From: Streptomyces sp. NBC_00335
Lineage (GTDB): Bacteria; Actinomycetota; Actinomycetes; Streptomycetales; Streptomycetaceae
DNA length: 64,000 bases
Reading direction: 5' to 3'
Assembly (NCBI RefSeq): GCF_036127095.1
Contig: NZ_CP108006.1
Coordinates: 744,001 to 808,000, forward strand
Under the pieces are notes generated by a model that worked only from the letters and a program-made list of their open reading frames with translations, made no database searches and was not told the DNA's origin. A program made the position numbers and the translations under genes. Positions 26,054-35,854 of the stretch are shown here, one piece after another; position 1 is the first letter of the stretch, and each line of letters starts with the position of its first letter.

Positions 26054-26668
26054 TCAGCCGGTGAAGCCGAGGCCGCCCAACGCCTCCTCGATGCGGGCGC
26101 GGTGCTGCTCCTCCCAGGCGTCCAGGGACTGCCCGGCCTCCTTGGCCAGCTTGTCCAGGGCGGCGCTCAGGACCTCCTCCTGCCGGGCGGCCGGGGTGAC
26201 CACGATGCCCTCCTCGTCGGCGACGACGATGTCACCGGGGTGCACGCTCACGCCGCCGACCCGGACCGTGCCGCCGAGCGAGCCGAGCTTCTTCTTGGCG
26301 CCCGGGATGGGCACGACTCCGCGGGCGAAGACGGGGAAGCCCGCCTCGCGCACTTCCGCGAGGTCGCGCAGGAGCCCGTCGAGCACGAACGCGGCGATGC
26401 CCCGGCGCTGGGCGACGGCGCACACGTTGCCACCGGCGAGCGCGTGGTCGAGGTCGCCGGATTCCACGACGATGACCGAGCCGGGCTCGGCGCGGTAGAT
26501 GGCCGCGTGCAGCATCAGGTTGTCCCCGGGCTCGCACCGCACCGTGTACGCGGGTCCCGCGACGCGCGGGGCGTCCCACAGCGGGCGGATGCCGATGTCC
26601 ATGACCTGCTCGCGGCCCAGGAGGTCGGCGAGGGTGGTGGGCGGGACGCCCGTGAAACCGTTTGGCAT
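26054..26668 (-). CDS. RraA-like family protein (possible HMG/oxaloacetate-type aldolase)
   Basis: A protein of 204 residues with the RraA/HMG-aldolase swivelling fold: AYTVRCEPGDNLMLHAAIYRAEPGSVIVVE, then GGNVCAVAQRRGIAAFVLDGLLRDLAEV, which contains the G-x-x-R-D substrate/metal segment, and VHPGDIVVADEEGIVV. Members are class II aldolases for 4-hydroxy-4-methyl-2-oxoglutarate or inhibitors of RNase E; this length and the DGLLRD motif favour the aldolase-like branch. ATG 26668 has AAGGA six bases upstream. Confidence 0.85.
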   Translation of the reverse strand: MPNGFTGVPPTTLADLLGREQVMDIGIRPLWDAPRVAGPAYTVRCEPGDNLMLHAAIYRAEPGSVIVVESGDLDHALAGGNVCAVAQRRGIAAFVLDGLLRDLAEVREAGFPVFARGVVPIPGAKKKLGSLGGTVRVGGVSVHPGDIVVADEEGIVVTPAARQEEVLSAALDKLAKEAGQSLDAWEEQHRARIEEALGGLGFTG

Positions 26669-26785
26669 GTCGGTCCTTTTCTTGACTCCGGTTGTCCCGG
26701 GCCCGCCGGGCACCGAGATCGTAGAACACGGTGTACGGCGCGTGCTGCGCCGCGTAGCCCGCGGCGGGCACGGGTGCGGGACCGG

Positions 26786-27223
26786 TCAGGTCCGGCTGAC
26801 GCAGAGGGAGTCGGGATCGGGTGTTCCCGGGCGGGAGCATTCCGGGGACGGTACGGGCCTCGGGTGACCGTCGGCCGCGGGCTGCCTCACCCACATGGCG
26901 GAACCGGCGAGATCTCCGGCCGGACCGGCCTGCACGGTGGGCGCGTACGCCGATGCCAGCGGGCAGTCCTGCCCCGAAGCGGAGCAGCCTCCGTCGGTTC
27001 CCGCGCCCGCGCCGGCGGCCGGGCCCGTGTCGCTCGCGGGCATCGCGGGCATCCCCGCCATCACCGGCACCCCGGCCATATCGGCCATACCCGCCATGGG
27101 CGTTCCCGTCACGTGCCCCGTGGACGCGGGATGCGTGAACAGCCCTCCGCAGACGAGCAGCAGCACCGCCAGGACGCCCGCGCCGACCGCCGGGACGCGG
27201 TGACGGGCAGGGATGGGCTGCAT
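26786..27223 (-). CDS. Small Met/Gly-rich membrane-anchored protein
   Basis: A protein of 145 residues. One N-terminal transmembrane segment or signal anchor (VGAGVLAVLLLVCGGLFTHP) is followed by a Met-rich stretch (GTPMAGMADMAGVPVMAGMP) and a Gly/Ala-rich region with Cys pairs (GGCSASGQDCPLASAYAP). I do not recognise a function. The Met, His and Cys residues could bind copper, but this is speculation. It is divergent from the next gene. Confidence 0.6.
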   Translation of the reverse strand: MQPIPARHRVPAVGAGVLAVLLLVCGGLFTHPASTGHVTGTPMAGMADMAGVPVMAGMPAMPASDTGPAAGAGAGTDGGCSASGQDCPLASAYAPTVQAGPAGDLAGSAMWVRQPAADGHPRPVPSPECSRPGTPDPDSLCVSRT

Positions 27224-27395
27224 GTCCCGAGATGCTACGACAGGGGCCCGGACACCTCCTGAACAGGGGCTGAACAGTCCGTCCGAGACCCTTCCCACCG
27301 GCTGCTTCGCCGTTAGTGTGTCGCCATGGAGACCCCCACCACCGCACCGGCGAAGTCCGCCGGCGCCCACCGTGACCAGGCCTGAGGCCCCGGAC

Positions 27396-27890
27396 ATGGA
27401 CGCGCCCCGCCACGGCGCCTGGCTTCGTACCGGAATCAGCCGGAACGGCGGCCCGCTCCGGGAAACCGAGCACGTCGTATGGCTGCAGACCGACACCCTC
27501 TACGCGGACAGCCGCGGGTTCGCCGGAACCACCTCGTACGACGGCCACCAGATCACCTTCCACCACCACGTCGGCGCCCCCGGCCACGACGTCGGAGTCC
27601 TGCGTCCCGACGGCGTCCGCCTGATCGAAACGGGCAGCAACTCCGACGGCAGCACGTTCATGGAGGTCTGGTCCCCCCTGCCGTACGCCCAGGGCCCGAC
27701 CGGATGCTGGTTCGCCGCGGGCACCCAGACCGTGCGCGTGGGCAACCACGTGGTGCACGTGGACGGCGCCGGGCAGGGCTCGCACCACGTCCTCCTGCGC
27801 ACCGACCCCGAACCGCCCGGACCGGCGACGGATCAGTCCGAGCAGGTGGAGCCGGCGGATCATGCGTGGCAGGCCGGTCAGCCGGACTGA
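27396..27890 (+). CDS. Conserved hypothetical protein, probable beta-barrel fold
   Basis: A protein of 164 residues that reads as alternating beta strands: WLRTGISRNGGPLRETEHVVWLQTDTLYAD, GYDGHQ-like SYDGHQITFHHHVG, VRLIETGSNSDGSTFMEVW and GCWFAAGTQTVRVGNHVVHVDG. It resembles small lipocalin-like or HRI1-like actinobacterial proteins, without an assigned function. ATG 27396 has GAGG eight bases upstream; a GTG at 27372 is possible. A 19-codon ORF (27326-27385, METPTTAPAKSAGAHRDQA) lies just before. The 3' end overlaps the next, convergent gene by 13 bp. Confidence 0.65.
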   Translation: MDAPRHGAWLRTGISRNGGPLRETEHVVWLQTDTLYADSRGFAGTTSYDGHQITFHHHVGAPGHDVGVLRPDGVRLIETGSNSDGSTFMEVWSPLPYAQGPTGCWFAAGTQTVRVGNHVVHVDGAGQGSHHVLLRTDPEPPGPATDQSEQVEPADHAWQAGQPD

Positions 27891-29887
27891 CCCGCCCCGG
27901 TGTCCCCTGCCGCGGCCGTACGGGCCTGCCCGCGGCCGAGCAGTTCGGCCAGTCCGCGCCGAGTGGAGGCCATGACCACGCGGTCCTGCGGACGCAGGAC
28001 GTGGCCGGGGCGCAGGTCCCACACCAGGGCGGGCCGCCTGGCCGTGTCGTAGCCCGGCTCCGTGGCGAGTCCGGGGCGGCGGTCCGCCGGGGCGGCGGTG
28101 TCCAGGGCGACGACCCGCCAGGCGCCGGGCCGGAAGGATTCCGCGATGGTGCGGCCCTCCAGCTGGGGATGGCCGGCCACCTCCAGCACCGCGAACACCA
28201 GCACCCTGCGCTCCACCGGGATCGCGCCGAGCACCTGGCGGCCCATCATCGCCCCGGCGAACGCGGGCGCGGCCAGGTGGGAGACGCTGCGGCTGCGGGT
28301 GAGGGCCGCCGGGTGGGCCTCGCGCAGGGTGCGGTAGACGGCGGTGGCGAACTCGTTGTCGTACAGCCGCATCACCACCCGTACGTCGGGTTTCACCGAG
28401 CGGGCGTAGAGCGCGGCCTCCAGGTTGGTGGTGTCCGAACTGGTCACCGCCAGCAGGGCGTCGGCGCGATGGATCCGGGCTGCCTCCAGGACCCCTTCGT
28501 CGGTGACGTCTCCGAGCACGACGGGCACGTGCAGGCGGCGTGCGAGGGCGATCCCGCGGGCCGTGGGGTCGGACTCCACGCACACCACGGGGATCCCCAG
28601 CTCCCGCAGCCGCGCCAGCACCCGGGCGCCGATCTTGCCGAGGCCGAGCAGGACGACGTGGCCGGAGAGTCCGCGCGGCGGCCTGCGCAGCGCCGTGGCG
28701 GTCCGGAAGGCGCCCAGTGCTTCGAGCGCCGCCGCGACGAGGACGGGAAGCAGGAGCAGCCCGACGAAACCGGCCAGGATCTGCAGGAGTTGACGCTCGG
28801 TGGGCTGGTCGAGGGCGGGGTCGTTGATCGCGAAGACGTCGAGCAGGGTCAGGTAGACGGCGTGCAGCGGGGTGTCCCCCGTGACCAGGGAGGAGGCCAC
28901 GGCCAGCGCGCCGACGGCGGCCGTGATCCCGGCCAGTGACCAGCGGAGCCTGCGGGAGAACAGCGAACCCACCGGCAGGGAGACCTGGTTGAGGCGGCGC
29001 CCTTCCGGTGCGGCGCCGGCGTGGGAGACCGCTTCCAGCGCGACGATCCCGCGCCCGGTCGCGGCCGCCACCGACCGGGCGTCCGGGAGGAGTTGCGGGC
29101 CGCGGTCGCCGCCGAGTTCCGATCCGTCGGCGCCGGCCGGGTCGCCGGCGGTGGTGGAGAGCAGGGCCAGGGTGCACAGCCCCGGGTCGGCGACCTCGCC
29201 GGGGCCGGGAGGCGTGCGTTCCACCGCGCGCAGGAGCAGCCCGTCGGCCTGGATCACCTTGCTGGTGCCGGCGACGGCGGAGGCGACGAGGGCGGGGGCG
29301 GCCGTATCGGCGTCGGAGAGCACGGTCGTGGCGGAGTCGAGCCCCCGCCGGTCGATCCCCGGTTCCGCGACGAGCGCCGCCTGGTCGAGCAACTCCTCCA
29401 GGTGCTGGCCGAGTTTGCGGTTGTAGAGGCGGATGACGAGCCGCAGCCTGGGGTTCAGCCGCCGGGCGACCAGGGCGGCCCGTACGTTCGTCTCGTCGTC
29501 CTCGTACACGAGGGCCAGCGCGGCCGCCCCGGCCACCCCGGCGGCGGCCAGCGCCTCCTCGTCGGGGGCGGGAGCCTCCAGCACCCGCAGTTCGGGTACG
29601 AGCGCCTCCCCCGCGGCGGCCCGGTCACCGGCGGCCGTACGGATCCGCGCGGCCGGGAACCGTCCCAGCAGTGCGCGCCCGGCGCCGACCCGGGCACGGG
29701 TCCGGCCCTGCCCGGGCCCCGTACCGGGCCGCACCTCGCGTCCGGCGGGCACGACCAGCGTCACGCGCTCCTCGTACACGTCGCGGAGCTCCGCCGCCAG
29801 CCGGTGGGCGAGCCCGTCGTCCCCGCACACGACCATCAGGTCGGCGGAGTCGGTCTGTTGGCGAGGATGCGCGGAAGGAGAGGACAC
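27878..29887 (-). CDS. Double RCK/TrkA-N protein with transmembrane core (ion-channel-like)
   Basis: A protein of 669 residues with two NAD-binding RCK-type modules around two or three membrane helices. Module one spans residues ~15-170 (LMVVCGDDGLAHRLAAELRD; ALVYEDDETNVRAALVARRLNP). Hydrophobic helices lie near 325-345 and 385-405, with a pore-loop-like segment between. Module two starts at HVVLLGLGKIGARVLARL and includes VVLGDVTDEGVLEAARIHRADALLAVTSSDTTNLEAAL. The layout resembles CASTOR/POLLUX-like or Kch-type channels, but no TVGYG selectivity filter is seen. Ion specificity unknown. Confidence 0.82.
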   Translation of the reverse strand: MSSPSAHPRQQTDSADLMVVCGDDGLAHRLAAELRDVYEERVTLVVPAGREVRPGTGPGQGRTRARVGAGRALLGRFPAARIRTAAGDRAAAGEALVPELRVLEAPAPDEEALAAAGVAGAAALALVYEDDETNVRAALVARRLNPRLRLVIRLYNRKLGQHLEELLDQAALVAEPGIDRRGLDSATTVLSDADTAAPALVASAVAGTSKVIQADGLLLRAVERTPPGPGEVADPGLCTLALLSTTAGDPAGADGSELGGDRGPQLLPDARSVAAATGRGIVALEAVSHAGAAPEGRRLNQVSLPVGSLFSRRLRWSLAGITAAVGALAVASSLVTGDTPLHAVYLTLLDVFAINDPALDQPTERQLLQILAGFVGLLLLPVLVAAALEALGAFRTATALRRPPRGLSGHVVLLGLGKIGARVLARLRELGIPVVCVESDPTARGIALARRLHVPVVLGDVTDEGVLEAARIHRADALLAVTSSDTTNLEAALYARSVKPDVRVVMRLYDNEFATAVYRTLREAHPAALTRSRSVSHLAAPAFAGAMMGRQVLGAIPVERRVLVFAVLEVAGHPQLEGRTIAESFRPGAWRVVALDTAAPADRRPGLATEPGYDTARRPALVWDLRPGHVLRPQDRVVMASTRRGLAELLGRGQARTAAAGDTGAGQSG

Positions 29888-29959
29888 GGCTCCAGCATGC
29901 CGTGTCGTCCGGTCCGACCCGCCGTCGGCCCGTCGTCGTCCCGGGCGGCCGCCCGTGCG

Positions 29960-30310
29960 TCAGTGGATGACGCTGAAGCTGCGCCAGGGCAGTGCCTCGG
30001 GGGCCGTGACGTTCGACAGCGTCGTGCCCACATAGGTGCCGTCGCCGCGGTCGAGCTTGCGGCAGTCTTCCGTCTGGTACAGGACGACGTCCACGAGGGT
30101 GTTGTTCTCCACGTGGGTCGCCCCCTTGGGCAGGCCGATCTTCTGGCAGCCCTTGACCGAGGTGTTGATGTAGCTCACCTCGAGCGGCGAGTCGTGGCCG
30201 CGGAATTCGAGCATCCCGACGGTGCTCCGGCCCAGGCCCGAGCAGGCGGTGGCCGTCAGCAGCAGCGCTGCCGTTCCCGCGATGATGCTGATACGCCTGC
30301 TGTGGGACAT
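29960..30310 (-). CDS. Small lipoprotein
   Basis: A precursor of 116 residues with a classic lipobox, LLTATAC, giving Cys23 as the lipidated residue. The mature part (GLGRSTVGMLEFRGHD, INTSVKGCQKIGLPKGATHVENNT, VVLYQTEDCRKLDRGDGTYVGTTLS) carries two more Cys that probably form a disulfide. It may have a beta-rich, inhibitor-like fold. I do not recognise a function. It stands alone between the RCK-domain gene and katG. Confidence 0.7.
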   Translation of the reverse strand: MSHSRRISIIAGTAALLLTATACSGLGRSTVGMLEFRGHDSPLEVSYINTSVKGCQKIGLPKGATHVENNTLVDVVLYQTEDCRKLDRGDGTYVGTTLSNVTAPEALPWRSFSVIH

Positions 30311-30489
30311 GGCGCGGTCCTCGTCTGTGCGGTGATGGCGGTCCTACGCACAGAGTGCCCCGGCACGGCGCGGGCGGCTTCCGCTGCTCCGCCGTCCGGG
30401 TGAACGCGGCCCCGTGGCCCCGCGGCCCCGCACCCGACGCCCCGCGGCGACGTGCCGGGGGCCCGGAGCCCACGGGCCCCGCCGCAGGT

Positions 30490-30524
30490 CCGGGCCGGCC
30501 GCCGGTCACGGCCGGCCGGCCCGG
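30490..30524. terminator. Terminator after katG
   Basis: CCGGGCCGGCCG (30490-30501) pairs with CGGCCGGCCCGG (30513-30524) around an 11-base loop, just downstream of the katG stop on the minus strand. Confidence 0.7.
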
Positions 30525-30533
30525 GCGCCGGGA

Positions 30534-33096
<2,563 letters not shown>

Positions 33097-33507
33097 ATGA
33101 GTGACCTGTTGGAGCGGCTGCGCGAGCGCGGTTGGCGGATGACCTCCCAGCGGCGCGTGGTCGCGGAGGTGCTCGACGGTGACCACGTGCACCTCACGGC
33201 CGACGAGGTGCACGCCCGCGCGGTGGCGCGGTTGCCGGAGATCTCCCGCGCCACCGTCTACAACGCCCTGGGCGAGCTGGTCTCGCTGGGCGAGGTCCTG
33301 GAGGTCACCACCGACGGCCGGGCCAAACGGTACGACCCCAACGCGCACCACCCGCACCAGCACCTGGTGTGTTCCGGCTGCGGCCTGATCCGCGACGTCC
33401 ACCCCACCGGCGACCCGCTGGCCGGCCTCTCGGCCGAGCAGCGGTTCGGCTTCACGGTGTCCGGGGTCGAGGTCACCTACCGGGGGCTCTGCTCCTCCTG
33501 CGCATGA
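33097..33507 (+). CDS. Fur-family regulator, probable peroxide sensor (PerR/CatR/FurA type)
   Basis: A protein of 136 residues. An N-terminal winged helix (GWRMTSQRRVVAEVL; ISRATVYNALGELVSLG) is followed by a dimerisation domain with the metal-site segment NAHHPHQHLVCSGCG and a second structural zinc Cys pair, CSSC, at the C-terminus. Divergence from katG is the standard setting of actinobacterial FurA/PerR repressors, which respond to peroxide through iron-catalysed His oxidation. The start has a weak GGTGAG upstream. Confidence 0.9.
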   Translation: MSDLLERLRERGWRMTSQRRVVAEVLDGDHVHLTADEVHARAVARLPEISRATVYNALGELVSLGEVLEVTTDGRAKRYDPNAHHPHQHLVCSGCGLIRDVHPTGDPLAGLSAEQRFGFTVSGVEVTYRGLCSSCA

Positions 33508-33510
33508 GAG

Positions 33511-33547
33511 GGGCCGGGCCCGCCGCACGGAGCGGCGGGCCCGGCCC
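33511..33547. terminator. Terminator between the fur-like and marR-like genes
   Basis: GGGCCGGGCCCGCCGC (33511-33526) pairs perfectly with GCGGCGGGCCCGGCCC (33532-33547), with a 5-base loop, between two convergent genes. It starts four bases after the fur-like stop. Confidence 0.85.
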
Positions 33548-33590
33548 GAAGCGCCCGTACGGATGTCCGCGCACGGTGCGTGAAGTGGAC

Positions 33591-33638
33591 GTCGGCCCCG
33601 CCGGACGTCAGCCCCGCCGGACGTCAGCCCCGCCGGAC
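33591..33638. repeat. Three 16-bp tandem repeats across the stop codon of the marR-like gene
   Basis: Units at 33591-33606, 33607-33622 and 33623-33638 differ by one base. On the minus strand the coding end of the MarR-like protein, DVRRG-stop, lies in the first unit read and is repeated again after the stop. The stop (33624-33626) sits inside the array. A 16-bp unit would shift frame if copy number changed before the stop. Confidence 0.8.
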
Positions 33639-34079
33639 GTCGGTGTCGGGCTGGGCCACCTTGAACAGCGCCCGGGCGATCACCGCGGCGTCCGCGTCGC
33701 TGAGGTGCGCGGAGAAGTGCTTCTGGATGCTGCGCATGTAGACCGGGGCCGTGGCCCGATGGGCCTCGGCGCCCTCCGGGGTGATGACGGCCCACGAGGC
33801 GCGTTTGTCGTGCGGGTCGGGCAGCTTGGACACGAGCCCGGCGCGCACCATCTCGTCGATCAGGCGGCTGACCCGGGTACGGCTGAGGACCACCCGGTTG
33901 GCCACTTCCTGCATCCGTAGCCCGTGCTCTCCGGCCGCCTTGAGTTCGAGCAGCACGTCGTACCACGTCAAGGGGATCCGGCCGTCGCGCTGCACGTCGC
34001 TCTCGATGGCGCGCACCGCGGTGTTGTGCGCGAGGAGCATCGCCCGCCACGCCTCAAGTCGATCGTCCTGTCCGTTCAC
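33624..34079 (-). CDS. MarR-family regulator
   Basis: A protein of 151 residues with a winged helix-turn-helix: IPLTWYDVLLELKAAGEHGLRMQEVANRVVLSRTRVSRLIDEMVRAGLVSK, then the wing DPHDKRASWAVITPEG. Dimerisation helices flank it. It is divergent from a rhodanese gene across an AT-richer space holding palindromes, and probably represses both. Its 3' end lies within a tandem repeat. Confidence 0.88.
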   Translation of the reverse strand: MNGQDDRLEAWRAMLLAHNTAVRAIESDVQRDGRIPLTWYDVLLELKAAGEHGLRMQEVANRVVLSRTRVSRLIDEMVRAGLVSKLPDPHDKRASWAVITPEGAEAHRATAPVYMRSIQKHFSAHLSDADAAVIARALFKVAQPDTDVRRG

Positions 34080-34098
34080 ACCGCGATCCTAGCCCCAT

Positions 34099-34143
34099 TG
34101 CGTGCGCCCGCACATACTTGTTAAGGTGCGTGCGTACGCACTT
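34099..34143. promoter_or_regulatory. Palindromes in the marR - rhodanese divergent region
   Basis: TGCG-N6-CGCA at 34099-34112 and AAGGTGCG-N6-CGCACTT at 34123-34143, the latter centred on the perfect palindrome TGCGTACGCA (34131-34140). The two sites are about two helical turns apart and flank ACTTGTTAAG-type sequence that may hold a promoter. They are likely MarR operators. Confidence 0.55.
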
Positions 34144-34173
34144 ATTGATCCTTGATTTTCGGAGGCTGGCTAC

Positions 34174-34506
34174 ATGGCGGTTCAGAACCTCTCCCGCGAC
34201 GAGGTCAAGCAGAAGCTCGACAGTGGCAAGGCCGCGGTCGTCGAGGCCCTGCCGGAGCAGTACTACAAGGAGGCGCACCTGCCGGGAGCGCTGCTGCTGC
34301 CCGTCGACGACGTCGACGAGCTGGCTCCGGGCCTGCTGCCCGACAAGGACGCCGAGGTCATCGTCTACTGCACCGGTACGACCTGCTCCAACTCGGGGAT
34401 CGCGGCCAAGCGGCTCGCGGAGCTCGGCTACTCGAAGGTCTTCACGTACAAGGACGGCAAGGAGGACTGGGTCGGGGGCGGCCTCCCGATCGAGTCCGGC
34501 GTCTGA
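34174..34506 (+). CDS. Single-domain rhodanese-like sulfurtransferase
   Basis: A protein of 110 residues with one rhodanese domain: LSRDEVKQKLDSGKAAVVEAL, YYKEAHLPGALLLP and the active-site loop VYCTGTTCSNSG, whose first Cys is the persulfide carrier. A C-terminal VFTYKDGKEDWVGGGLPIE closes the fold. GGAGG lies eight bases before the ATG. It is divergent from a MarR regulator and 38 bp upstream of the amber-interrupted gene, which may share the transcript. A sulfur or redox stress role is likely. Confidence 0.88.
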   Translation: MAVQNLSRDEVKQKLDSGKAAVVEALPEQYYKEAHLPGALLLPVDDVDELAPGLLPDKDAEVIVYCTGTTCSNSGIAAKRLAELGYSKVFTYKDGKEDWVGGGLPIESGV

Positions 34507-34544
34507 GCGGATCCGCGTCCACACACGAGCAGGAGGAACGGACG

Positions 34545-34886
34545 ATGACCTAGGACAGCAAGGTCACCACCCTGCCCGCGCTCGAAGCGGTGCATGCGGC
34601 CAAGTCCCAGTCCCTGGAGGCCGGTGAGCGGCTCGACCGCGTGCTGCGCCGCGCCTTCTCGGGCTCGGCGCGGGCCGCCGTGACGGCCCAGTACGAGTCG
34701 GCGCGCGAGGGGCGGGTCAACTGCAGCCCGTACGTGTTCCTCCACGACGGCACCGACCTGGCCAACCCCGGCATCGAGGCGCACGGGGTCAACGGCCACT
34801 TCGGGCAGGGGTTCCCGGTGATCGACCGGGACCGCCCGGAGGTGTACGAGGAACTCCTCGCGCACGCCGCACGGTTGCTGCCCTGA
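34545..34886 (+). pseudogene. Small gene interrupted by an amber codon at codon 3
   Basis: A strong AGGAGG lies eight bases before ATG 34545, but the reading is ATG ACC TAG GAC AGC. After the TAG (34551-34553) the same frame stays open for 110 codons with normal codon use: DSKVTTLPALEAVHAAKSQS, then LEAGERLDRVLRRAFSGSAR and a C-terminal DRDRPEVYEELLAHAARLLP. It may be a recent nonsense mutation, or translation may restart at GTG 34590 or ATG 34593, which lack a good ribosome site. The family is not recognised. A sequencing error cannot be excluded. Confidence 0.6.
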
Positions 34887-34898
34887 GGCCCGACCGGT

Positions 34899-34932
34899 GG
34901 TGCCGGGACCGCCTGATGGCGGGCCCGGCACC
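34899..34932. terminator. Bidirectional terminator at the end of the methylisoborneol operon
   Basis: GGTGCCGGG (34899-34907) and CCCGGCACC (34924-34932) enclose a second stem CCGCC-TGAT-GGCGG, forming one long hairpin with a single mismatch. It sits between convergent genes. Confidence 0.8.
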
Positions 34933-34943
34933 GGAGCCGGCCG

Positions 34944-35840
34944 TCAGACGCGGTCGGCCGCGATCAGCACGTACTGGAAGGAGCCGTCCTTGTAGGACTC
35001 GATGAACGCCTCCTCGATGCCGGTGACCAGCGAGGACGTGGCCCGCAGCTCCCAGTAGGGCAGGGTCGCGGGGGTCAGGTCGATGACGGCCTGCGGCACG
35101 AGGCGGTTGTCGGCCATGGACCGCAGGTACTCCCGGCGGGAGTGGATGTTGCACTCGAAGTGCGCGTTGATCTGGGAGACCCACTTCGAGGGCTGGCCGT
35201 AGCGCGGGTTCCAGCAGCCGGTGATGGTCACGTACCGGCCGCCGACCTTCAGGACGCGGGAGTGCTCGGCGAAGAGGTCGTCCAGGTCGACGTACATGCT
35301 CGACTCGTTGTTCCAGGACGCCGCGGCCTGCCCGGTCTCGAAGGGCGTGCCGAGCATGTTGCAGACGCGGGCCCGGACGTGGTCGTCGATGCCGAGCTCG
35401 CGGGCGCGCTGGTTGGCGAAGTCGGCCTGCTTGGCGGAGAGGGTGACGCCCTCCACCGTGCAGCCGAAGCGCTGGTGGGCCATGACCATCGAGCCGCCGC
35501 GGCCGCAGCCGGCGTCCACGAGGGTGTCCTCGCGGCCGATGGGGCCGAGGTGGTCCAGGAGCAGTTCGGCCTGCGCCGACTCCAGCCGGTGGAGCTCGGC
35601 GACCAGCTTCTTCTCGTACGCGCTGTCGTCGGTGTCGCCGAGGGCGGAGTGGTCGACGTCGCCGATGCCGTAGTGGTGGTGGTAGAGGCCGTCCACGTCG
35701 CCGAGGCGCAGGTTCACGGGCCTGGCCTCGTTGTTCCAGTAGCGGGCGATGTCCCCCTGGTAGGGGGTGGCCGGGCCGGGAATGATCACGGAGGCGGGGG
35801 TCGTGCCGTTGGAGCCGGTGGTCAGATCAATGCTGGTCAC
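34944..35840 (-). CDS. Geranyl diphosphate 2-C-methyltransferase
   Basis: A SAM-dependent methyltransferase of 298 residues. Motif I is LVDAGCGRGGSMVMAHQRFG; VEGVTLSAKQADFANQRARELGI follows, as in the cyclopropane-synthase/sterol-methyltransferase group used by GPP methyltransferases. Near the N-terminus YWNNEARPVNLRLGDVDGLYHHHYGIGDVDH is characteristic of the 2-MIB enzyme. It methylates geranyl diphosphate at C2, and the product is cyclised by the synthase encoded just upstream. GTG 35840 lies 14 bp after that gene's stop and has GGACGGACC upstream. Confidence 0.93.
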   Translation of the reverse strand: MTSIDLTTGSNGTTPASVIIPGPATPYQGDIARYWNNEARPVNLRLGDVDGLYHHHYGIGDVDHSALGDTDDSAYEKKLVAELHRLESAQAELLLDHLGPIGREDTLVDAGCGRGGSMVMAHQRFGCTVEGVTLSAKQADFANQRARELGIDDHVRARVCNMLGTPFETGQAAASWNNESSMYVDLDDLFAEHSRVLKVGGRYVTITGCWNPRYGQPSKWVSQINAHFECNIHSRREYLRSMADNRLVPQAVIDLTPATLPYWELRATSSLVTGIEEAFIESYKDGSFQYVLIAADRV

Positions 35841-35854
35841 GAATAGGTCCGTCC

